From: Caballeronia sp. dw_19
GTDB taxonomy: Bacteria; Pseudomonadota; Gammaproteobacteria; Burkholderiales; Burkholderiaceae
NCBI RefSeq assembly: GCF_018449515.1
Contig: NZ_JAAVUQ010000034.1
Coordinates: 20,180 to 84,179 of the forward strand
DNA: 64,000 nt
Direction: 5' to 3'
The translations under genes were made by a program, and so were the position numbers. Below, in pieces: positions 35,501 to 43,735 of the stretch. The notes below the pieces were generated by a model, which was not told the origin of the DNA, did not search any database, and was given only the letters and a program-made list of their open reading frames with translations. Positions within the stretch are counted from its first letter, which is position 1; the number at the start of each line of letters is the position of its first letter.

Positions 35501-36376
35501 ATGACATTGGATCACACGTTAAACAAACATGACATGCTTAGTAGGTTTCACGAGAAACTCAGCGCGGGGGTTCAATCGATTAATTTGCAGGAATGGACTC
35601 CGCAAAAAAAAGCGCAAGCAGTGAACGCGTTGGCTAGCGAAGTAAAGAATGCGATTTCGTGGCGAATCGCCGCTTTGCCGGCAGTCTTTCGTGCCGAGGC
35701 GGCTATTACCTTGCAATATTGCTTTTCGGTTGCGAGCCTCGAATATCGGCACAAGGTTTGGGCTTACGAATACATGGCGTTCTCTCGTAGAGTAGGTGAG
35801 CTATGGGAAGGTTTCTGCTCCGCCGCATGGGATCATCCCAATACTTCGGAAGTCAGACGTATTGCTCATCCCGATTTCAACCTCGTACGGAACGTGTTGA
35901 GAAATAGACTTCAGGAAAACATCGGGGAACACGGACGGCGAGATGAACTGCTGCTTGACGTGGATCTGTTGTTTGAAATCATCGGTGACATTAATATGAA
36001 TGAAGATGAAGTGTTCACTGTTTCAGATATACCTCATGTTATCGATTTCAAGAGTGGCTTTGGTTCCAACGAAAAAGGAAACATGTTACGGCTGCAAACG
36101 GTCGGTCGAGCATACCGCGTATGGAATCAGAATACTAGGCTGATGCTTCTGGTTAGGCAAGTCGAAAACAATGCCTATTTGGGAGTGCTTCAACGTCTCG
36201 GGCTTTGGTCTGTATTTACTGGTCACGCCGCATATGAACAAATCAGTAACATTACGGGTACTGATATGAACCTCATGCGGCGCAACGTGGTTAATTGGCG
36301 TGAAGATTTATCTCAGGAATTTCTTCATCATCTTGCGAACCAGCCGAAAGATTTGAGACCATATCTTGACTGGTGA
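35501..36376 (+). CDS. Putative Type II restriction endonuclease (PD-(D/E)XK-like)
   Basis: 291 aa. I do not recognise a named endonuclease family. The C-terminal half carries a strong candidate metal site, VIDFKSGFGSNEKGN (Asp182, Lys184 of a D-x-K motif), with upstream acidic residues (DLLFEIIGDINMNEDE, 155-170) that could supply the PD partner. Position is decisive: it follows the C-protein gene by 1 nt and converges with a DNA methyltransferase, overlapping it by 86 nt. No ribosome-binding site, so translational coupling to the C gene is likely. AT-rich. Confidence 0.75.
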   Translation: MTLDHTLNKHDMLSRFHEKLSAGVQSINLQEWTPQKKAQAVNALASEVKNAISWRIAALPAVFRAEAAITLQYCFSVASLEYRHKVWAYEYMAFSRRVGELWEGFCSAAWDHPNTSEVRRIAHPDFNLVRNVLRNRLQENIGEHGRRDELLLDVDLLFEIIGDINMNEDEVFTVSDIPHVIDFKSGFGSNEKGNMLRLQTVGRAYRVWNQNTRLMLLVRQVENNAYLGVLQRLGLWSVFTGHAAYEQISNITGTDMNLMRRNVVNWREDLSQEFLHHLANQPKDLRPYLDW

Positions 36377-37859
36377 CAGCTTCGATAACGCTTTGAACGA
36401 ATGCATCACAAGCCAACGGCGAAAGCGACTTTTCGCCGTTGGTCTCGGCAAGCAAAATGTTCGCGGCTTCAATATCCGCTTGTCGAAAGTTGGGAACCGG
36501 CATGCGCTTTAAATAATTGGCCGAATTGTTAGCCGCACCATTGACGATTCGCTTCATTTCTTGCGAGGCGAATGAGGAATTTAAGTATAGCAGCAGAGGT
36601 GCGATCAATCTTTCGTCTGCAGGAAATACTCCTACGACGCCTTGATCAAAGATTGCGTTGTCCATTATGGCTGCAGAAATCCGCCCGGATGCAACCATTG
36701 GGACCGACAATCCTTTCCTGAAATAAAATTGGAAGTTTTGTAGTCTTGCTTTTTTATCCGTCTTATAAAAATCAATGGCTTCACTGCTCCAATCTATTGC
36801 TGATGAAGGATGCTCGAACATTTGTCGGTGACCTCCTCGTATTAGAGGAACATAAGTCTGAAATCCCTGTAAACCACCGATACGCTCTGTTTGAGACAGT
36901 CCATCTGAGCGCACGTTTTCGTGCCAGTTGATCGGATGGCCATTAATTCGACGCTTTATTCTTGACGGGTCGTAACCAATAAATCTGAAATTATCCCCAG
37001 TATAAATCCCAGTTTTACACTGCGCCAACGTTCCGAGATCGGTCCAGCAATCCGACGTGAAGTGTTGCGAAGCCCGCGAAGCTGTATTCCATCCTGTCTC
37101 GACATTAGCATATAAGCGTAAGGCGTCTATCTCTGTATGAGGCCCCGGCGTAATATCCGCAAGATTCTGAGAGTCGTCAAACATGTCAACCCATTGGATC
37201 TTCGCGTTTCGAGAAAGTGCCCGGTGCGATCCTGCAATCACGCAAAGGTTGCCATATCCGAAGTTCACGGTTTCGAATCGTTTCGACGGAAATCGAATGA
37301 TATGAGTTGGCGCAGCTTTCTCCACTATAAATCTGCGAAGAGGAGTGTGATTTTTACTGGATAAAAACGTGTCCGGAAGTAGAAACACATAACGCCCCTG
37401 TTCTCTTAACCTATTCACTGACAATTTAAAAAATAATCCATAGGACTCGCGCACGTAGAAGTCAGGATAGGCTTGCTTTAAGCGCTGTCTATAGTCGAGA
37501 GAAAAATAGAGCCCATATGGAGGATTTGAGATTAACGAATCATATGTAGATTTTGCGACCACGTGCTTATCTGACAGTAAATCCTCAAGAAATATATCTA
37601 TGAAATCGCAATGATGCGTAGTAATGCTGAGATGCGAGAATTTTTGATTAACGATGGCAAGTGCGGTCGAATCAACGTCGCATGCATGAACGGACTTAGG
37701 CTTCCCGAGCAAACCATCCAAAAACGCGCCATGGCCGACACTTGGTTCGAGGACGTTCAGCCCTTCAACCGACCCGAGTAGCCGACACATCAACAATTTT
37801 AGGTCCGGTGCATCTGTGAAGTGCTGTTTGAGAAGGGTTTTTGCGAGTGTTTTTGGCAT
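36291..37859 (-). CDS. DNA N6-adenine methyltransferase, gamma-type (M.TaqI-like)
   Basis: 522 aa from the ATG at 37859. S-adenosylmethionine motif I NVLEPSVGHGAFL (35-47) and catalytic motif IV SNPPYGLYFS (NPPY at 112-115) in the order I-IV, with the target-recognition region at the C-terminus (PTHIIRFPSKRF...; TGIYTGDNFRFIGYD...), as in gamma-class enzymes. The 3' end overlaps the endonuclease gene tail to tail by 86 nt. It has its own promoter facing away from the C-R operon. It would protect the host from the partner nuclease. Confidence 0.9.
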   Translation of the reverse strand: MPKTLAKTLLKQHFTDAPDLKLLMCRLLGSVEGLNVLEPSVGHGAFLDGLLGKPKSVHACDVDSTALAIVNQKFSHLSITTHHCDFIDIFLEDLLSDKHVVAKSTYDSLISNPPYGLYFSLDYRQRLKQAYPDFYVRESYGLFFKLSVNRLREQGRYVFLLPDTFLSSKNHTPLRRFIVEKAAPTHIIRFPSKRFETVNFGYGNLCVIAGSHRALSRNAKIQWVDMFDDSQNLADITPGPHTEIDALRLYANVETGWNTASRASQHFTSDCWTDLGTLAQCKTGIYTGDNFRFIGYDPSRIKRRINGHPINWHENVRSDGLSQTERIGGLQGFQTYVPLIRGGHRQMFEHPSSAIDWSSEAIDFYKTDKKARLQNFQFYFRKGLSVPMVASGRISAAIMDNAIFDQGVVGVFPADERLIAPLLLYLNSSFASQEMKRIVNGAANNSANYLKRMPVPNFRQADIEAANILLAETNGEKSLSPLACDAFVQSVIEAVTSQDMVSNLSAGSQDDEEIPEINLHAN

Positions 37860-37886
37860 TGTTGATTCCGTTTGATGCTTATAAGT

Positions 37887-37916
37887 ATCGTACGGGATCA
37901 AGTGACGTTTTGGCAA
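37887..37916 (-). promoter_or_regulatory. Candidate promoter of the methyltransferase gene
   Basis: On the minus strand TTGCCA (37916-37911) and TACGAT (37892-37887) are separated by 18 nt, placing a transcription start ~20 nt upstream of the ATG. Confidence 0.45.
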
Positions 37917-37954
37917 GTAAATTCAAGGCAGGTTGTCCCGTCGGCGGCAACGAA

Positions 37955-37976
37955 AAAGCCCGCCGAAGCGGGCTTT
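37955..37976 (-). terminator. Intrinsic terminator of the tRNA gene
   Basis: Perfect 9-bp stem AAAGCCCGC / GCGGGCTTT with a four-base loop; on the minus strand it is followed by a T-run (TTTTTCG). It separates the tRNA from the methyltransferase promoter. Confidence 0.85.
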
Positions 37977-37986
37977 CTTTACAACT

Positions 37987-38063
<77 letters not shown>

Positions 38064-38182
38064 AAGAGATCGAGATTATGAAGAGGGTTGCGAAACCTGT
38101 CAACCCCTTCCACGCTCATTCCTAGAGACAAGATAGCCCAAAAAGCGACCACCCCACAACCGCTCCCCAAACCGCCCCAAAA

Positions 38183-39841
38183 TCAATCCGAGTCATAAAC
38201 CGCTGTTCCCCTCGTCTCCTTAACAAACAGCATCCCGATCACGAACGCGGCCAACGCGATCACAATCGGATACCACAGCCCCGAGAAAATATTCCCCTTC
38301 GCGGCCACGATAGCGAACGCCGTCGCCGGTAAGAACCCGCCGAACCAGCCATTGCCGATGTGATAAGGCAGCGACATCGACGTATACCGGATCCGCGCCG
38401 GGAACATCTCAACCAGCATCGCGGCGATAGGCCCATAAACCATCGTCACGTAGATCATCATGATGGTCAGGACGACAATCGCCATCGGCCAGTTGATCAA
38501 CGCCGGGTCAGCCTTCGCCGGATAACCTGCCGACTTCAGCGTGCCCGCCAGCGTCTTGTCGAACGCCGCGCCCTGGGCCTTCGCATCGGCGGCCTTGCCA
38601 TCAAACGTATCCACCACGGTGTCGCCCACCTTGATCTGCGCGATCGTCCCGGCCGGCGCGGCCACGTTCTCGTAGTTCAAACCGGCCTTCGACAACGCAC
38701 CCTTGGCAATATCGCAGGAGGTCGTGAACTTCGATGTCCCCACCGGGTTGAACTGGAACGAACACTCATCCGGGTTGGCTATCACGCTGATCGGCGCCTT
38801 GGCCGTCGCGGCTTCGAGCGTCGGATTCGTGTAATGAGCCAGCGCGTGAAAGAGCGGAAAGTACGTCAGCGCGGCAAGCAGGCAGCCGGCCATGATGATC
38901 GGCTTGCGCCCGATCTTGTCCGACAGCGACCCAAAGAACAGGAAGAACGGCGTGCCGATCAACAACGCCACCGCCACCATGATGTTGGCGCTGGTGCCAT
39001 CAACCTTGAGCGTCTGCGTCAGGAAAAACAGCGTGTAGAACTGGCCCGTGTACCAAACCACGGCCTGTCCCATCGTCAGCCCGAACAGCGCGAGCAGCAC
39101 GATCTTCAGGTTCTTCCACTGGGTGAACGCTTCGGTCAGCGGCGCTTTCGACGTCTTGCCTTCTGCCTTGATGCGCTCGAACACCGGCGATTCGTGCAGT
39201 TTCAACCGAATCCACACGGACACAGCGAGCAGCAGGATCGACACCAGGAACGGTACACGCCAGCCCCACGCACCAAACGTTTCCTCACCGACGGAACTCC
39301 GTACAAGCAAGATCACGATCAGCGAGATGAAAAGCCCAAGCGTCGCCGTGGTCTGGATCCACGCCGTCCACGCGCCGCGCTTGTTGGCAGGCGCATGTTC
39401 AGCCACGTACGTCGCAGCCCCACCATATTCCCCGCCGAGCGCGAGCCCTTGCAGCAGTCGCATCGCGATGAAGAGCACAGGCGCGGCAATCCCGATCGTG
39501 CCGTATCCGGGCAGCAGCCCGACCACGAACGTCGACAGACCCATGATCACAATGGTCACGAGGAAGGTGTACTTGCGCCCGACCATATCGCCGAGACGCC
39601 CGAACACTATTGCGCCGAACGGCCGCACGGCAAAACCCGCCGCAAAGCCGAGCAAGGTGAAGATGAAACCGGCCGTCGGATTGACGCCGGAGAAGAACGT
39701 CCTGCTTATATAGATAGCAAGCGAGCCCGCCAGATAAAAGTCATACCACTCGAACACCGTGCCTAGCGATGACGCGAAAATCACGCGCCGTTCTTCGCTC
39801 GTCATCGGTGCGTGGGAAATGCGCCCCTCGACCGTTGCCAT
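38183..39841 (-). CDS. Metabolite:H+ symporter (MHS family of MFS)
   Basis: 552 aa, 12-TM MFS transporter. The FEWYDFYLAGSLA start block, GRLGDMVGRKYTF loop and LALGGEYGGAATYVAEHAP are typical of KgtP/ShiA/ProP-like proton symporters for organic acids. Between TM8 and TM9 lies an ~95-residue periplasmic-type insert (NPDECSFQFNPVGTSKFTTSCDI...) with two Cys. ATG 39841 has AGGAGA eight bases upstream. A histidine kinase/regulator pair lies just upstream in genome order and may sense a substrate. Confidence 0.88.
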   Translation of the reverse strand: MATVEGRISHAPMTSEERRVIFASSLGTVFEWYDFYLAGSLAIYISRTFFSGVNPTAGFIFTLLGFAAGFAVRPFGAIVFGRLGDMVGRKYTFLVTIVIMGLSTFVVGLLPGYGTIGIAAPVLFIAMRLLQGLALGGEYGGAATYVAEHAPANKRGAWTAWIQTTATLGLFISLIVILLVRSSVGEETFGAWGWRVPFLVSILLLAVSVWIRLKLHESPVFERIKAEGKTSKAPLTEAFTQWKNLKIVLLALFGLTMGQAVVWYTGQFYTLFFLTQTLKVDGTSANIMVAVALLIGTPFFLFFGSLSDKIGRKPIIMAGCLLAALTYFPLFHALAHYTNPTLEAATAKAPISVIANPDECSFQFNPVGTSKFTTSCDIAKGALSKAGLNYENVAAPAGTIAQIKVGDTVVDTFDGKAADAKAQGAAFDKTLAGTLKSAGYPAKADPALINWPMAIVVLTIMMIYVTMVYGPIAAMLVEMFPARIRYTSMSLPYHIGNGWFGGFLPATAFAIVAAKGNIFSGLWYPIVIALAAFVIGMLFVKETRGTAVYDSD

Positions 39842-40068
39842 GAAGTCGTCTCCTGTATTGATCTTTGAATGGCATCCGCGGATAGCAGCGCCGTGCAACG
39901 ATTATTGGAGGGAAAACTTACGGCGTTCTGACGCGGAGCGGGTGGGCGTTAAGACGCTTCGTTATCTTGTTATTGATCTAACGTCTTCAAATATGCGTTC
40001 TTCTACATCAATAAATTAGATAACATCGGTCTAAATTTGGTCGTGTAAAAATACCGAGAGAGCTGTGA

Positions 40069-41646
40069 TCAGGGTTTGTCCCGGGCAGGATAAACCCGCT
40101 TTAAGCCCACTCGGACAAGCGTTCCGGCTTGTCGCGGAGCTTCGCTGTACACGTGATCGTGAATATCGAGCGTGCCGCCGTGCATCGTCGCGATCTCCCG
40201 GACGATGGCAAGACCGAGTCCGCTGCCATCGCCTTCACGGCCAAGAATGCGATAGAACCTCTCAACCACACGCGTGCGTTCCGCTTCAGGAATGCCCAAC
40301 CCCGTGTCCTCCACTTCGAGAAAGACGTGCCGCGTATCGGACTCGTCGGTGCGCACGCGGACCGTGATTCGCCCTCCGGGCGGGGTATAGCGAATGGCGT
40401 TATCGATAAGATTCGACAGCATTTCGCGCAACATCACCGCATTGCCTTCAACCTCGACCGGATGCGGCGGCTCCTCATAACCAATGTCCATCCGTTTGGC
40501 CAACGCCGCCTGCACCCAGTCGCGCACAGCGAGCCGCGCGAGATCGGTCAACTCCACGCGCGAGAAAATCTGCCCCGACATCCGGTTCTCCGCCCGAGCC
40601 AGCGCGAGCAGTTGCGTTACAAGCCGCGCCGCGTGCTCGGAACTCGTCGCTATCTGTTCAAGCGAACGCTGCACTTCCGCCGATACATCCTGCCGCAACG
40701 CCAGCTCTGCCTGCGTCCTCAAGCCCGCGAGCGGCGTTTTCATCTGATGCGCGGCGTCGGCTATGAAGCGCTTTTGCAACTGCATGTTCTGCTCGAGCCG
40801 GTTGAGCAGATCGTTGAACGATGCGACCAGCGGCGCGATTTCCGGCGGCGCGCGGCTGGCTTCGAGCGGCGAAAGATCGTCGGGACGGCGAGCGCGGATA
40901 TTCGCTTGCAGCGCATGCAGCGGCGCGAGCCCGCGCGACAATCCGAACCAGACCAGCACGATAGCCAGCGGCAAAATCACGAACTGCGGCAGGATCACGC
41001 CCTTGATGATGTCGTTGGCCAACTGGCTGCGTTTATCGAGCGTCTCGGCCACCTGGACCAGCACCGGATGAGCGAGCGTCGGCGCCTCCACCGTCGTATA
41101 AGCGACGCGAATGTCGTTGCCGCGCAGCACGTCGTCACGAAATTCCACGATGCCGGGCTGTGGCCGGTCATCGTCGTGAGGCAAGGGCATATCGGCGTCG
41201 CCGCCCACCAGTTCACCGCGCGTCCCCAGGACCTGGAAAAACACGCTGTCCACGTTATCCGCGCGCAGGAAGTCCCGTGTGGCGTTCGGCAGCCGCAATT
41301 CCGCGACACCGTTCACCGGCGCGATTTGCCGCGCGAGCACGTAGGCATCCGTCTCAAGCGCGCGGTCGAACGGCCCGTTGGCAATCGATTTGGCAACGAG
41401 ATACGTGACCGCAATACTCATGGGCCACAAGAGCAGCAGTGGCGCGAGCATCCAGTCCAGAATTTCGCCGAATAGCGAACGCGGCGCGGGCTCGCCGTCG
41501 GGCTCGAGTTCGTCGGGCGGCGCGAACGGGTTCGCGTAACGCGCGTCGCGAGAAGCGTCGGGGTCGGCTTCGGGCAAATCGGGCGAAAGGGGTGACAGCT
41601 CGCGCAACGCCGGAGCGGCGCGCTCGGGGGATGCTGGCGAGCCCAT
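40069..41646 (-). CDS. Sensor histidine kinase, TctE-like
   Basis: 525 aa. A proline/acid-rich cytoplasmic N-terminus (~1-58), TM1 (~61-88), a periplasmic sensor domain, TM2 (~216-238), a HAMP-like link, the dimerisation box FIADAAHQMKTPLAG with phospho-His300, and a catalytic domain with NLIDNAIRYTPPGG and GSGLGLAI. Matches TctE sensors of the tricarboxylate systems. It follows its response regulator by 24 nt. Confidence 0.92.
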   Translation of the reverse strand: MGSPASPERAAPALRELSPLSPDLPEADPDASRDARYANPFAPPDELEPDGEPAPRSLFGEILDWMLAPLLLLWPMSIAVTYLVAKSIANGPFDRALETDAYVLARQIAPVNGVAELRLPNATRDFLRADNVDSVFFQVLGTRGELVGGDADMPLPHDDDRPQPGIVEFRDDVLRGNDIRVAYTTVEAPTLAHPVLVQVAETLDKRSQLANDIIKGVILPQFVILPLAIVLVWFGLSRGLAPLHALQANIRARRPDDLSPLEASRAPPEIAPLVASFNDLLNRLEQNMQLQKRFIADAAHQMKTPLAGLRTQAELALRQDVSAEVQRSLEQIATSSEHAARLVTQLLALARAENRMSGQIFSRVELTDLARLAVRDWVQAALAKRMDIGYEEPPHPVEVEGNAVMLREMLSNLIDNAIRYTPPGGRITVRVRTDESDTRHVFLEVEDTGLGIPEAERTRVVERFYRILGREGDGSGLGLAIVREIATMHGGTLDIHDHVYSEAPRQAGTLVRVGLKRVYPARDKP

Positions 41647-41670
41647 GGCGTGTTTACTCGTGGTTACTTG

Positions 41671-42414
41671 CTACTTGTACTGTGGGCTGGGCGAGGCAGG
41701 CTCGTCGGTATTTGCCGGGGTAGAAGGTACAGAAGCGGCCACCGCGGCAACGGCTTTTTCAAGGCTATAGCCTAACCCGCGAACGGTTATGATCCGCGCG
41801 CCGCCGGGCTCGATTTTTTTTCTTAGCCGATGGACATAGACTTCGATCGCGTTGTTGCTGACTTCCTCGCCCCACTCGCAAAGGTGGTTGACGAGTTGTT
41901 CCTTCGAGACCAGCCGGCCAACCCGTTGCAACAGGACCTCAAGCACGCCGAGTTCGCGTGCCGATAACTCGATCACCTGGTCGTTGATAGACGCAATGCG
42001 CCCGACCTGATCGAACGCGAGCGCGCCATGCTTGACGACGGTGGGGCCACCGCCCGCGCCCCGTCGGGTAAGGGCGCGCACGCGGGCTTCGAGTTCGTTC
42101 AGCGCGAACGGTTTGGCCATGTAGTCGTCGGCGCCGAGGTCGAGGCCCTTGACGCGTTCGTCGACGCTGTCGGCGGCCGTCAGGATGAGCACGGGCATCT
42201 GGGAATTGCGTGCTCTGAGGCGTCTCAGGACCTCCAGGCCGGACATCATCGGCAGGCCCAGATCGAGGATCAAAAGGTCGAAAGTCTGGAGCGAAAGCGC
42301 GGTGTCGGCTTCCACGCCGTGCCGCACATGATCCACGGCATAGCCCGATTGGCGGAGTGATCGAATGAGACCGTCCGCGAGTATGCTGTCGTCTTCGGCA
42401 ATGAGGATTCGCAT
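41671..42414 (-). CDS. OmpR-family response regulator, TctD-like
   Basis: 247 aa from the ATG at 42414. Receiver domain MRILIAEDDSILADGLIRSL with the phospho-acceptor Asp51 (LLILDLGLP) and a C-terminal OmpR winged helix (VIELSARELGVLEVLLQR...SNNAIEVYVHRLRKKIEPGGARIITVRGLGYSLE). The short Pro/Ser tail after the effector is normal. Upstream of recA on the other strand; its operon continues to the histidine kinase. Confidence 0.93.
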   Translation of the reverse strand: MRILIAEDDSILADGLIRSLRQSGYAVDHVRHGVEADTALSLQTFDLLILDLGLPMMSGLEVLRRLRARNSQMPVLILTAADSVDERVKGLDLGADDYMAKPFALNELEARVRALTRRGAGGGPTVVKHGALAFDQVGRIASINDQVIELSARELGVLEVLLQRVGRLVSKEQLVNHLCEWGEEVSNNAIEVYVHRLRKKIEPGGARIITVRGLGYSLEKAVAAVAASVPSTPANTDEPASPSPQYK

Positions 42415-42544
42415 CGTAGTGTGCGCAAAAAGCATTGCCGGCACCGCAATTCGCCCGGCGCGGCGGTCTCCAGGTGTAGTGGTGTCCCGCATGGGCCGAA
42501 CGTGGCGCTGAAACTACGCGCTCCGATCGGACTTGCAAAAACAC

Positions 42545-42560
42545 CTGTTTTTTTATACAG
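42545..42560 (+). promoter_or_regulatory. LexA (SOS) box in the recA promoter
   Basis: CTGTTTTTTTATACAG fits CTG-N10-CAG, the LexA consensus. It overlaps a likely -10 (TATACA, 42554-42559) with a -35 TTGCAA at 42533-42538. It lies 81 nt upstream of the recA ATG, as expected for SOS repression. Confidence 0.88.
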
Positions 42561-42641
42561 TGTCTGCAGCAGTGCGCCCAGCAGGGGAAAAACTCCCAAG
42601 GGCATGCGCCAGACGCCGTTCATCATAGCAAAGGACGATTC

Positions 42642-43718
42642 ATGGAAGATAGCAAGAAAGGCCCGGGCGGGATGTCTGCGGAGAAGAGCAAGGCGCTGGC
42701 CGTCGCGCTCGCGCAGATCGAGAAGCAATTCGGCAAGGGGTCGATCATGCGGCTCGGCGCTGGCGAAGCCATTGAAGACATTCAAGTGGTGTCGACCGGT
42801 TCGCTCGGACTGGATATTGCATTGGGCGTCGGCGGCTTGCCGCGTGGACGCGTGGTGGAAATCTACGGTCCGGAATCGTCGGGCAAGACCACGCTGGCGC
42901 TGCAAGTGATTGCGGAGATGCAGAAGGTCGGCGGCACGGCAGCGTTTATTGACGCGGAACACGCGCTCGACATCGGTTACGCGCAAAAGCTTGGCGTGAG
43001 TCCGTCGGACCTGCTGATCTCGCAGCCGGACACGGGCGAGCAGGCGCTGGAAATCTGCGATGCACTCGTGCGCTCGGGTTCCATCGACATGATCGTGATC
43101 GACTCGGTCGCGGCACTGGTGCCGAAGGCTGAAATCGAAGGCGAAATGGGCGATTCGCTGCCTGGTTTGCAAGCACGTTTGATGTCGCAGGCGCTGCGCA
43201 AGCTGACCGGCACGATCAAGCGTACGAACTGCCTGGTGATTTTCATCAACCAGATCCGCATGAAGATTGGTGTGATGTTCGGTAATCCGGAAACCACCAC
43301 GGGTGGTAACGCGCTGAAGTTCTACGCGTCGGTGCGCCTGGATATTCGCCGTATCGGTTCGATCAAGAAGAATGACGAAGTGATCGGCAACGAAACCCGC
43401 GTGAAGGTGGTGAAGAACAAGGTTGCGCCGCCGTTCCGCGAAGCCATCTTCGACATCCTCTACGGCGAAGGTATTTCGCGTCAGGGCGAAATCATCGACT
43501 TGGGCGTGCAAGCCAAGCTCGTCGATAAAGCGGGTGCCTGGTACAGCTATAACGGCGAACGGATTGGCCAGGGTAAGGACAACGCACGCGAATTCCTGCG
43601 TGAGAATCCTGAAATGGCGCGTGAAATCGAAAATCGAATTCGCGAGTCGCTGGGCGTCAATGCAATGGCCGACGCAATCGCTCCGGGTGTTGCCGAAGTG
43701 GCGGATGAAGAAGAATGA
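42642..43718 (+). CDS. recA: Recombinase RecA
   Basis: 358 aa ATP-dependent recombinase for strand exchange and LexA cleavage. Walker A GPESSGKT at residues 76-83, MIVIDSVAAL Walker B, loops L1/L2 around EGEMGD and FGNPETTTGGNALKFY. Acidic C-terminus (VADEEE) as usual. ATG with AAGGA upstream, controlled by the LexA box. recX begins 17 nt after the stop. Confidence 0.99.
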   Translation: MEDSKKGPGGMSAEKSKALAVALAQIEKQFGKGSIMRLGAGEAIEDIQVVSTGSLGLDIALGVGGLPRGRVVEIYGPESSGKTTLALQVIAEMQKVGGTAAFIDAEHALDIGYAQKLGVSPSDLLISQPDTGEQALEICDALVRSGSIDMIVIDSVAALVPKAEIEGEMGDSLPGLQARLMSQALRKLTGTIKRTNCLVIFINQIRMKIGVMFGNPETTTGGNALKFYASVRLDIRRIGSIKKNDEVIGNETRVKVVKNKVAPPFREAIFDILYGEGISRQGEIIDLGVQAKLVDKAGAWYSYNGERIGQGKDNAREFLRENPEMAREIENRIRESLGVNAMADAIAPGVAEVADEEE

Positions 43719-43735
43719 GTTTTAGGCGGTAAAAG

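Noticed and set aside
38360..39766. 468-codon plus-strand frame opposite the MHS transporter
   Set aside because: Antisense to a clear transporter; Arg/His/Gln-rich composition with no recognisable fold.
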